Positions 1 to 5,552 of a DNA stretch of 10,985 bases are shown one piece after another. The stretch is from Halobacteriales archaeon QH_10_70_21. GTDB lineage: Archaea > Halobacteriota > Halobacteria > Halobacteriales > Haloarculaceae. The stretch spans positions 1 to 10,985 of the forward strand of contig PXQM01000047.1 in assembly GCA_003021325.1 (NCBI GenBank). The letters are read 5' to 3'. Each line of letters begins with the position of its first letter. Position 1 is the stretch's first letter. Below the pieces are notes generated by a model. The model was not told the DNA's origin. It did no database searches and saw only the letters and a program-made list of their open reading frames with translations. The translations under genes were made by a program, and so were the position numbers.

Positions 1-1
1 G

Positions 2-394
2 ATCCGCGTCGTCGACGAGGAGGGGTCGCCGGTGACCGAGAGACGGGTCGAAATCGGTCACCACGTCCGGCCGTCGAGCGAAGAGGGGTCCGGGGAGGAC
101 CGCTACGACGATCCGGCGGCGGGATACGACAATGTCCCCGAGGCGGAGTCGAGCGTCGAACACAGCGTCGGGCCGGTACCGCGGAACACCGACATCGACG
201 AGAGCGGACAGGTCACGTTCGACACCTTCGAACTCGGGGAGGACGACCCCACCGAACGTCGGACCGACAGTATCGAGCTCGTCGGGTCCACCGACGTTTA
301 TTACGAGACGCCCGACGGGGAGTGGTGGCGGGGCGTGACGACGACGGTCCGGATAACCGTCGACGGCGACGATCCGGGGTTGGAGTGCCGGTAA
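2..394 (+). CDS. Hypothetical acidic protein, C-terminal part (5' end outside window)
   Basis: The frame is open from the first bases of the window, so this is the end of a longer gene. A GTG at 32 could be read as a start, but the codons before it (IRVVDEEGSP) are equally good haloarchaeal coding sequence. The protein is Asp/Glu-rich with no hydrophobic segment in the visible 130 residues. The phrases VVDEEGSPV and TDIDESGQVTF resemble the paired strands of carboxypeptidase-regulatory or invasin-like beta-sandwich domains, in which a variable-residue loop separates a DxxGxPV strand from a DxxGxxxF strand. That is a weak family hint, not an assignment. The C-terminus has aromatic residues (YYETPDGEWW) and ends ECR. 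An 82-base gap separates it from the next gene, which has its own promoter. Function unknown. Confidence 0.6.
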   Translation: MRVVDEEGSPVTERRVEIGHHVRPSSEEGSGEDRYDDPAAGYDNVPEAESSVEHSVGPVPRNTDIDESGQVTFDTFELGEDDPTERRTDSIELVGSTDVYYETPDGEWWRGVTTTVRITVDGDDPGLECR

Positions 395-447
395 CGCGGC
401 CGTCAGCCCGGTCAGCGAGGCCCCGACCGGGCCCGAAGTCGAAGAGG

Positions 448-455
448 CCTTAACA
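448..455 (+). promoter_or_regulatory. TATA-like box for idi
   Basis: The sequence ccttaaca is centred about 26 bases before the ATG at 477. That is the spacing expected if transcription begins at or next to the start codon (leaderless mRNA). No purine-rich ribosome-binding site lies between. Confidence 0.5.
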
Positions 456-476
456 GCCGTCGCCGATTGAACGTGC

Positions 477-1055
477 ATGAGTACGGACGACATCGACCCG
501 GTCGGGTCGGGGGCGGAACACGAGAACGCCCTCCAGGACGTCATCGCGGTCGACGAGAACGACGACCCGGAGGGGACGGTCAATCGGCTCGAGGCGCACA
601 CCGGCGAGGGTATCCGACACCGCGCGTTCACCGTCCTCGTCTTCGACGGCGACGGCCACGTCCTCCTGGCCCAGCGGGCGCCGAACAAGCGCCTCTGGGA
701 CACCTACTGGGACGGCACCGTCGCCTCCCACCCCGTCGAGGGCCAGAGCCAGACCGGGGCCACCCGCCAGCGCCTCGAGGAGGAGCTCGGCGTCACCCCC
801 GACCAGTACAGCGACCTCCGGGTGACGGACAAGTTCGAGTACAAGCGCTACTACATGGACGAGGGGCTGGAGTGGGAGGTCTGTGCGGTCCTGCAGTGCA
901 CGCTCGACGGGGGCGACCTCGACCCCGACGAGGAGGAGGTCGCCGGCCTGATGTGGGTGCCCTACGAGCGGCTCCACGACAACCCAAGGTGGTACCGCCA
1001 GCTCCGTCTCTGTCCGTGGTTCGAGATCGCGATGCGGCGGGACTTCGAGGGGTAG
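477..1055 (+). CDS. idi: Isopentenyl-diphosphate delta-isomerase, type I (Nudix fold)
   Basis: Predicted to interconvert isopentenyl and dimethylallyl diphosphate in the cytoplasm, feeding archaeal isoprenoid lipid and carotenoid synthesis. At 192 residues it is typical for type I enzymes. Candidate metal ligands match the E. coli pattern: H41 in EAHT, H48 in RHRAF, H85 in the ASHP motif, and E132/E134 in LEWEVC. A degenerate Nudix helix follows at about 89-106, ending EEELGV, as usual for this subfamily. The W-x6-H-P segment reads WDGTVASHP, so the position of the E. coli catalytic Cys67 is Ala83. The Glu of the second catalytic motif is kept. The start is the first ATG after a well-spaced TATA-like box. 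It is probably monocistronic, because the next gene has its own promoter. The family call is firm. A Nudix hydrolase of another specificity is the alternative suggested by the missing Cys. Confidence 0.9.
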   Translation: MSTDDIDPVGSGAEHENALQDVIAVDENDDPEGTVNRLEAHTGEGIRHRAFTVLVFDGDGHVLLAQRAPNKRLWDTYWDGTVASHPVEGQSQTGATRQRLEEELGVTPDQYSDLRVTDKFEYKRYYMDEGLEWEVCAVLQCTLDGGDLDPDEEEVAGLMWVPYERLHDNPRWYRQLRLCPWFEIAMRRDFEG

Positions 1056-1070
1056 CCCGAAACGGGAACG

Positions 1071-1080
1071 TTTCTAATTT
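1071..1080 (+). promoter_or_regulatory. TATA-like box for the gene at 1101
   Basis: The AT-rich sequence tttctaattt ends 20 bases before the ATG at 1101 and is centred about 25 bases upstream of it, in an otherwise GC-rich background. A small inverted repeat, aaacg/cgttt, at 1060-1073 overlaps its left edge. Confidence 0.5.
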
Positions 1081-1100
1081 CTGCGATTTCGTCCCGTATC

Positions 1101-1529
1101 ATGGAGCCTGTAGACGCCGAGGAGGCGCTGACGTACGCCGTCAGCCGCGAGATGGGCCGGATATACCTCGCCATCCTGGCCGGGGTCCTCCTGCAGTCGC
1201 TCGGGACCGGTCTCTTCCTGCCGACCCCGTTGCCGTATTCTCTCGGTGACCTGCTTCGGTCGCTGTTCGGCATCGTCGGCTTCGTCGCGTCCTTCGTCGG
1301 GTCCGTCGCGCTGCTGTACAAGCTCGTCGTCGACGGGCCTGACCCGGGGCCCGGTCGCGGCGCCTCGAACGCCACCGTCCACGGCGCGAACCGCGACGAA
1401 CCGTCGGGTCCGCCCCGGGCAAAAACGCCCGGCACTGACGGCTCTCGACGAACGTTCGGTCACCACGATCGTTCGCCGACGAAGGAACGTATCCGAACGG
1501 AGAAGAAAAGTTTACATAGCGCTCGGTAG
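1101..1529 (+). CDS. Small two-helix membrane protein, unknown function
   Basis: The N-terminal half looks genuine: an acidic start (MEPVDAEEAL), then two hydrophobic segments at about 20-40 (IYLAILAGVLLQSLG...) and 52-74 (LLRSLFGIVGFVASFVGSVALLY). From about residue 78 the composition changes to a Pro/Gly then Lys/Arg-rich tail (for example KERIRTEKK) that is unlike the acidic proteins around it. The tail runs over a GC hairpin and over the promoter of the next gene. The real protein may once have ended near residue 80, with the rest being read-through, but no earlier in-frame stop exists. The ATG at 1101 has a correctly spaced TATA-like box. I do not recognise the family. Confidence 0.6.
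   Translation: MEPVDAEEALTYAVSREMGRIYLAILAGVLLQSLGTGLFLPTPLPYSLGDLLRSLFGIVGFVASFVGSVALLYKLVVDGPDPGPGRGASNATVHGANRDEPSGPPRAKTPGTDGSRRTFGHHDRSPTKERIRTEKKSLHSAR
1415..1432 (+). repeat. Perfect GC-rich hairpin inside the tail of the 1101 gene
   Basis: The arms ccgggc (1415-1420) and gcccgg (1427-1432) are perfect complements around a six-base aaaaac loop. The hairpin lies where the reading frame has lost haloarchaeal coding character. No T-run follows it, so it is not a convincing terminator. Confidence 0.4.
1510..1517 (+). promoter_or_regulatory. TATA-like box for the gene at 1547
   Basis: The sequence gtttacat is centred about 33 bases before the ATG at 1547, embedded in the most AT-rich stretch of the region. 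A 10-base perfect palindrome, cgaacgttcg, lies at 1449-1458, about 55 bases further upstream. It could be an operator but is unsupported beyond its symmetry. Confidence 0.4.
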
Positions 1530-1546
1530 AAGCAAATATTACGACG

Positions 1547-1738
1547 ATGTCGGGCACACAGGTCCGTACCGCCGTCGCACTGTATCTGAACGGCGACCTG
1601 AGCGAGGCCGAGGCCGCACGGTGCTCCGGTCTCTCCCGCGCCCAGCTTCGACAGTACGTACGGACCTGCGGGTCGGTTGTTCCGGCCCCCTCGTCGGCCG
1701 CCGACGCCGACTGCGTCGAGTCCGACGCCCGCTCCTAG
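1547..1738 (+). CDS. 63-residue helix-turn-helix-like small protein
   Basis: A short cytoplasmic protein. Residues about 5-40 (TAVALYLNGDLSEAEAA, then SGLSRAQLRQYV) form a plausible helix-turn-helix: a first helix, a second helix with the AEAA signature, and a third after GLS. The last 20 residues are a flexible Ala/Ser/Asp tail. Small haloarchaeal proteins of this pattern are common (I think of the DUF7317 group) and have no known role. It has its own TATA-like box. Its TAG stop interlocks with the TAG stop of the convergent MmgE/PrpD gene in a single ctag at 1735-1738. Two Cys residues at about 26 and 41 are not arranged as a zinc site. The gene is probable; DNA binding is inference. Confidence 0.65.
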   Translation: MSGTQVRTAVALYLNGDLSEAEAARCSGLSRAQLRQYVRTCGSVVPAPSSAADADCVESDARS

Positions 1739-2982
1739 TCCAGCAACCGCGAGAGTTCGGCGACGGTTTCGGCCTCCAGCGCCCGGACCGTCTCGACGAG
1801 CTCCGTCCGGCGCTCGGCGTCGTAGCGCGCGCCGACCTGTCCGTGGAACTTCTCCTCGACGGTCCCCCACGAGGCCGGGCGGGCCGGGTGGCCCGTGAAC
1901 CGGTCCAGTTCGACCTCGTGGACGGCGCCGTCCCGACGGCCGACGGTGACGCGGGCGGGCGTCTCCCCGCGGTCGGCGCGGGCCGTCAGGTCGGCGTCGG
2001 CCCGCACCTCGACCGCCTCGGCGACCGGCCGGAGGTCCGCCCGCTCGGTCGGCCGGACCGTCACGTCGCGGTCAACGAGGGCGGCGGCGACGGCCGTCGA
2101 CTCCACCACGGGCACGGCGTCGGCGAAGGTGTCGACCGTCACGGCGTCGACCTCCGCGGGGTCGAGCGCCGCGTCCTCGGCGAGTCCGACCGCCGCCTCC
2201 AGCGCGGTCTGGGCGTACGGGTGGGCGTCGAAGGGCCGGACCGCCGCGTCCCCGACCCGCTCGCAGCCGGGGTCGAGGTCGAGGTCGAAGGCGCCGACGA
2301 GGTCGTGCCACCCGCCGGGGCCGCCGAGCGCGTCCGGGCCCTCGACGCCGCTCTCGGCGAGCAGACAGGCGTCGACGCCCGCCCGGGCGGCGGTTCCGAC
2401 CGCGAGAGCGTCGAAGCCGTCGTCCTCGAGGCCGAGCGTCGCCCGGCTGGCCGCGACCCCGATGGCGCTCTCGAGGCCCGCGTCGTCGAGTCCCATCGCC
2501 CGGCCGGCCCCGGCGGCGGCGGCGATACAGCCGTGCGTCGCCGGATGGTACCGCTCGGTTGGGGCGTTCCAGGCCAGCTCGCCGTGTACCTCGTGGGCGA
2601 CGGCGAGGCCGGCGACGACGTCCTCGCCGGTCGCGCTCCTGGCCTCGGCGGCGGCGAGGACGGCCGCGACCGAGCCGCCGGCGGCGCCCAGCGTCGGCGA
2701 GAGGAAGACCGCACCGTTGCCGCCGCCGACGAGGGCGGCGTTGTAGAGGGCGGCGTCCGGGGGTGCACCGCCGAGCTCGGAGCCCCACAGGCGGCTCCGC
2801 CCCGTCGCGTTCTGGACGGACACCGCCCGCCGGATACCTCCGGTCGGCCCCCGGCCGGTGCCCCCGACGGCGACCCCCACGGCGTCGAGCACCCGCCGCT
2901 TCGTCCCCTCCCGGACCGCCTCCGGCAGCCCGTCGTAGGTGACGTCGGCCGCGAAGGCGGCCAGCTCCGCTGTCGTGGGCAT
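1735..2982 (-). CDS. MmgE/PrpD family protein (2-methylcitrate dehydratase-like)
   Basis: A 415-residue cytoplasmic protein of the MmgE/PrpD superfamily, whose studied members dehydrate 2-methylcitrate or isomerise cis-aconitate. The N-terminal all-helical domain is recognisable: the LAAFAADVTYDGLP opening, then RRVLDAVGVAVGG, GNGAVF and, near the middle, the THGCIAAAAGAGRAMGLD segment matching the family's conserved helix. The C-terminal alpha/beta domain includes the DAHPYAQTALEAA and SWGTVEEKF segments. The chosen ATG at 2982 follows a TATA-like box by 28 bases. A TTG nine codons earlier is in frame but lies within that promoter spacing. No prpB, prpC or prpE neighbour is present, so the substrate cannot be inferred from context. 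The superfamily call is strong; methylcitrate specificity is not shown. Confidence 0.88.
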   Translation of the reverse strand: MPTTAELAAFAADVTYDGLPEAVREGTKRRVLDAVGVAVGGTGRGPTGGIRRAVSVQNATGRSRLWGSELGGAPPDAALYNAALVGGGNGAVFLSPTLGAAGGSVAAVLAAAEARSATGEDVVAGLAVAHEVHGELAWNAPTERYHPATHGCIAAAAGAGRAMGLDDAGLESAIGVAASRATLGLEDDGFDALAVGTAARAGVDACLLAESGVEGPDALGGPGGWHDLVGAFDLDLDPGCERVGDAAVRPFDAHPYAQTALEAAVGLAEDAALDPAEVDAVTVDTFADAVPVVESTAVAAALVDRDVTVRPTERADLRPVAEAVEVRADADLTARADRGETPARVTVGRRDGAVHEVELDRFTGHPARPASWGTVEEKFHGQVGARYDAERRTELVETVRALEAETVAELSRLLD

Positions 2983-3006
2983 AGGGGCGTTGAGTGGACA
3001 GGCGGG

Positions 3007-3014
3007 CAAAAGGG
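3007..3014 (-). promoter_or_regulatory. TATA-like box for the MmgE/PrpD gene
   Basis: On the minus strand the sequence reads cccttttg, centred about 28 bases before the ATG at 2982. It also decides that start over the upstream in-frame TTG. Confidence 0.45.
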
Positions 3015-3027
3015 TTTCCGCGGCCCG

Positions 3028-3348
3028 TCAGGGCCGGGTCGTCGCCCACACCGCGAGCACGGCGAGCACGATGGCCGGTAGCATCGGCAACGCGAGGTAG
3101 GTGTCGTAGAAGGTCAGCCCGAACATCGGCCCGACCCGGGGGTAGAGGTAGATGACGCCGGGGGCGACGACGAAGGCGAAGAGGACGGCGGCGACGAGCG
3201 TCCAGCCCCGCCAGTCGAACTCGCGGTCTGTCGTCTCGGGGTGGCCGGCGGCCGCGTCCTCGGCGTCGTCGTCCGGCTCCCCGTCCGGGGCGACGTACTC
3301 GTCGTCCTCGTCGAAGGCGTCGGGGTCGTGGGTGTAGCCGTCGCTCAT
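3028..3348 (-). CDS. Small acidic membrane protein, unknown function
   Basis: A 106-residue protein with a very acidic soluble N-terminus (about 1-45, including FDEDDEY and PDDDAED) and two hydrophobic segments at about 49-69 and 81-103, joined by a short loop (YPRVGPMFGLTFYD). The fold suggests a two-pass protein with both ends on the same side of the membrane. It begins 7 bases after the stop of the disrupted dehydrogenase, with no promoter or clear ribosome-binding site in between, so it is probably co-transcribed with it. I do not recognise a named family. The gene itself looks real: acidic codon content and ordered hydrophobicity. Confidence 0.75.
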   Translation of the reverse strand: MSDGYTHDPDAFDEDDEYVAPDGEPDDDAEDAAAGHPETTDREFDWRGWTLVAAVLFAFVVAPGVIYLYPRVGPMFGLTFYDTYLALPMLPAIVLAVLAVWATTRP

Positions 3349-3355
3349 CAGGTGG

Positions 3356-4385
3356 TCACTCGTCGCCGTCGGGGTCGTACTCGGCGTCGGGGACGACCAC
3401 CACCGAGCCGAACCCCTCCCGGTTCTCGAGCATCTCGTGGGCGCGGGCCATCTCGCTCATGGGCAGCACCTCGCGGACGCGCGGCTCGAAGGTGCCGTCG
3501 AACACCCTCGCCAGCACCTCGTCCATCTCCCCCGGCGTCCCCATGGTCGACCCGAGGATGTCGAGCTGTTTCCAGAACAGCTTCGGGATGTTGGTCTCCG
3601 GTGCGATGCCGGAGGTCGCACCGCAGGTGACGACGGTGCCGCCGCGGGCGGCGACCGACAGCGAGTCGTCCCAGGTGGCCTCGCCGACGTGGTCGACGAC
3701 GACGTCGACGCCGCGGCCGTCCGTCTCCGACTTTATCGCGTCCGCGAAGCTCACCTCCTCGTAGTTGACGACGTGGTCGGCGCCGCACTCGCGGGCGTAC
3801 TCGAGTTTGGCCTCGCTGGAGGCGGTCGCCCACACCTCACAGCCCTCGTTGGCGGCGATCTGGACGCAGGCGTGGCCGACGCCGCCCGAGGCGCCGAGCA
3901 CGAGGACGCTGTCGGACTGCTGGATTTCCGCCCGCGTCAGCAGCATGCGCCAGGCGGTCTGGAAGACCAGCGGCGCCGAGGCCGCCGTCACGAAGTCGAC
4001 GTCGTCGGGCAGGTGGATGAGGTTCGTCTCCGGGACCGCCGCCCGCTCGCTGTGGACGCCGCGGACGTGCTCGCCCATCATCCGGTAGTCGACGCAGAGG
4101 GACTGTTCGCCCTTCCGGCAGAACTCGCAGTCGCCGCAGTAGAGGCCGGGGTCGACGACGACGCGGTCGCCCGGCTCGAAGCGGGTGACCCGGTCGCCGA
4201 CCTCGCCGACGACCCCCGCGGCGTCGCTGCCGGGGATGTGCGGCAGCTCCTCGGGGCTCGGCATCCCCTTCCGCGTCCAGACGTCGAGGTGGTTGTACCT
4301 CCTCGGGGCCGATTTCGGGGGCCGGGAACTCGTCGTACTGCAGCACGTCCGTCGAGCCGTGCTCCTCGTAGAAGACCGCCTTCAT
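3356..4385 (-). pseudogene. Zinc-type alcohol dehydrogenase / quinone oxidoreductase relative, frameshifted near its 5' end
   Basis: The natural start is the ATG at 4385, with a TATA-like box 27 bases upstream and the family's opening MKAVFYEEHGSTDVLQY. After GPEEV (codon 30, at about 4296) this frame leaves the family pattern. The pattern resumes one frame over at NHLDVWTRKGMP (from 4294). Medium-chain dehydrogenases normally have about nine residues between these two segments, so about 26 bases are missing and the frame is broken. The rest is intact for 302 codons from the internal ATG at 4264: PHIPGSDAAG, four structural-zinc cysteines (C43, C46, C49, C57 of that frame), the nucleotide-binding GASGGVG at 124-130, then the C-terminal substrate domain. 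A truncated product from 4264 would lack most of the first catalytic strand set. Either a real pseudogene or a sequence or assembly error. Confidence 0.8.
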
Positions 4386-4408
4386 GCCCGCACGTCGGGT
4401 CCCGGGAG

Positions 4409-4417
4409 GCAAAACAG
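4409..4417 (-). promoter_or_regulatory. TATA-like box for the dehydrogenase
   Basis: The minus strand reads tgttttgcc, centred about 27 bases before the ATG at 4385. An intact promoter at this position supports 4385, not 4264, as the original start. Confidence 0.45.
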
Positions 4418-4448
4418 TAGCGGAGCCCGGCCGCACGACAGCGATGGG

Positions 4449-4455
4449 CTTTAAC
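4449..4455 (+). promoter_or_regulatory. TATA-like box for moaB
   Basis: The sequence ctttaac is centred about 27 bases before the ATG at 4479. It sits in the 93-base divergent region shared with the dehydrogenase promoter. Confidence 0.5.
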
Positions 4456-4478
4456 GGGCCGCCGCCGGTGGATGGACC

Positions 4479-5096
4479 ATGAGCGACCACGACCACGGTG
4501 GAAGTCACAGTCACGGTCACGATGACCAAGACCACGACCACGGTGACGGCCGTGACGGGAGCGACGACCACGACAACGGTCACGATGGGGGCCACGACCA
4601 CGACCACCATCACCACGACGTCTCGGAGCTGGGCGTCGCGGTACTGACGGTCTCCTCGAGCCGGAGCCTCGACGACGACCCGGCGGGCGACGCCATCGCC
4701 GACATCGTCGAGGGTGCGGGCCACGAGGTGTCGATCCGGGAGCTGGTGCGCGACGACTACGACGGCGTCCAGGACACCGTCGACCGGCTCGTCGACCGCG
4801 AGGACACCGACTGCGTCGTCACGACCGGCGGCACGGGCGTCACGCCCGATGACGTGACCATCGAAGCCGTCGACCCGCTGTTCGACAAGCGGCTGCCGGG
4901 GTTCGGCGAGCTGTTCCGCCGGCTCTCCTACGACGAAATCGGGACGAAGGTGGTCGGAACCCGGGCGGTCGCCGGGGTCGCCGACGGCGTGCCGGTCTTC
5001 TGTCTGCCGGGCAGCGAGAACGCCGCGCGCCTCGGAACCGGCGAGGTCGTCGTCGAGGAGGCCCCGCACCTCGCGGGGCTTGCGGCCCGCGACTAG
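4479..5096 (+). CDS. moaB: MoaB/Mog-type molybdopterin adenylyltransferase with His-rich N-terminal tail
   Basis: Predicted to bind molybdopterin and adenylylate it ahead of molybdenum or tungsten insertion. The core domain (about 50-205) carries the family landmarks: LGVAVLTVSSSRS at 51-63, the phosphate-binding TTGGTGVTPDD at 115-125, GFGELFRRLSYDEIG at 141-155 and the FCLPGSENA loop at 174-182. Residues 1-47 are an extension with 15 His and 15 Asp, ending in four consecutive His. It has no secondary-structure pattern and is a candidate metal-binding or metal-buffering tail. The ATG at 4479 is required to include the tail and has a correctly placed TATA-like box. The core alone (about 155 residues) is normal MoaB length. 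The stop overlaps the convergent cupin stop in ctag at 5093-5096. No other cofactor genes are adjacent. The symbol is by family; mog would also be defensible. Confidence 0.9.
   Translation: MSDHDHGGSHSHGHDDQDHDHGDGRDGSDDHDNGHDGGHDHDHHHHDVSELGVAVLTVSSSRSLDDDPAGDAIADIVEGAGHEVSIRELVRDDYDGVQDTVDRLVDREDTDCVVTTGGTGVTPDDVTIEAVDPLFDKRLPGFGELFRRLSYDEIGTKVVGTRAVAGVADGVPVFCLPGSENAARLGTGEVVVEEAPHLAGLAARD
4485..4619 (+). repeat. Low-complexity His/Asp codon tract in moaB
   Basis: A run of cay and gay codons, with repeated cacgac and ggtcacgac-like units, encodes residues 3-47 of MoaB. The repeats are imperfect, which suggests expansion by slippage followed by drift. Confidence 0.7.
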
Positions 5097-5407
5097 GGGA
5101 GCGGACAGAGGCTCGCGGTGAGCAACGCCGGCTCGTCGCTCTCGTTTCGGGCGCCGTGTTCGACGCCGCGGGCGTTGTGGACGACCGCCGGCGCCGAGAC
5201 GGTCTCCTCGTCGCCGTCCTGCGTCACGACGAGTTCGCCCTCAAGCAGGTGGAAGACGTTGGTCGATTCCTCGTGGACGTGGGGCTCGAAGGCGCCGCCC
5301 GGCCCGAGCGCGAACAGCTTCACCAGCACGTCGTCGTGGACGACCAGTTCCGCAGTCTCGACCTCGCCGGCTGCCGGGTCGACGTCGGGGAGTACATCGA
5401 GCGTCAT
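5093..5407 (-). CDS. Small single-domain cupin protein
   Basis: A 104-residue beta-barrel protein. The first cupin motif includes H43 and H45 (EPHVHEESTNVFHLLEGEL) and G57. The second includes GVEHGARN with H84 and N88. The Glu usually found seven residues before the Gly of motif 1 is replaced by Asn50, although nearby E46/E47 could serve. Such proteins bind a divalent metal and are often sensors, isomerases or dioxygenase relatives; no substrate can be named. The reading frame is open far upstream, but the sequence before 5407 is basic, Cys-rich and antisense to rps8e, so the ATG at 5407 (27 bases after a TATA-like box) is preferred. It converges with moaB and shares its stop tetranucleotide. 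Confidence 0.82.
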   Translation of the reverse strand: MTLDVLPDVDPAAGEVETAELVVHDDVLVKLFALGPGGAFEPHVHEESTNVFHLLEGELVVTQDGDEETVSAPAVVHNARGVEHGARNESDEPALLTASLCPLP

Positions 5408-5430
5408 GTCCCGACGTGGGCGTGCCGGCC

Positions 5431-5439
5431 ACAAAGAAC
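5431..5439 (-). promoter_or_regulatory. TATA-like box for the cupin gene
   Basis: On the minus strand the sequence reads gttctttgt, centred about 27 bases before the ATG at 5407. It overlaps the first of three direct repeats. Confidence 0.45.
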
Positions 5440-5512
5440 CTCCCCACCGCGGCGCGCGGGAAGCGGAGAACCACCCACTGCGACGCCCCGCCCCGGAGAA
5501 CCGTCCACCGCG
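5435..5512 (+). repeat. Three imperfect direct repeats between the cupin and rps8e promoters
   Basis: Copies begin at 5435, 5467 and 5497 (spacing 32 and 30 bases) with consensus agaacc-NNc(c)-cacygcg. The left copy is agaacctccccaccgcg, the middle agaaccacccactgcg and the right agaaccgtccaccgcg. A spacing near three helical turns would place them on one DNA face. The left copy overlaps the cupin promoter, and the right one ends about 10 bases before the rps8e box. Confidence 0.5.
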
Positions 5513-5522
5513 AACCACGGAG

Positions 5523-5530
5523 TTCAAGTA
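5523..5530 (+). promoter_or_regulatory. TATA-like box for rps8e
   Basis: The sequence ttcaagta is centred about 27 bases before the ATG at 5553. The short leader has no ribosome-binding site. Confidence 0.45.
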
Positions 5531-5552
5531 CGCGGCAGGGCACCGGTAGGAT

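Noticed and set aside
394..477. Searched the gaps between genes for tRNA, CRISPR units or insertion-sequence ends
   Set aside because: No cloverleaf, regularly repeated array, terminal inverted repeat or transposase fragment was visible in this gap or in the other intergenic intervals.
1056..1073. Possible terminator after idi (cccgaaacggg followed by T-rich sequence)
   Set aside because: The stem is only four base pairs and the T-rich part is better explained as the promoter of the gene at 1101.
2270..2290. Short tandem repeat of gaggtc
   Set aside because: It simply encodes the FDLDLD segment of the MmgE/PrpD protein in the other strand. It is too short to be a meaningful repeat.
1246..3081. 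A 611-codon open frame on the plus strand across the MmgE/PrpD gene
   Set aside because: It is antisense to a clear family member, Arg-rich and without recognisable motifs. Long open antisense frames are expected in DNA this GC-rich.
3837..5069. Long minus-strand frame covering moaB antisense and the dehydrogenase start
   Set aside because: The Val-rich stretch is the antisense of the His/Asp codons of moaB. Only the short MKAVFYEEHG segment within it belongs to a real gene, and it is annotated as part of the frameshifted dehydrogenase.
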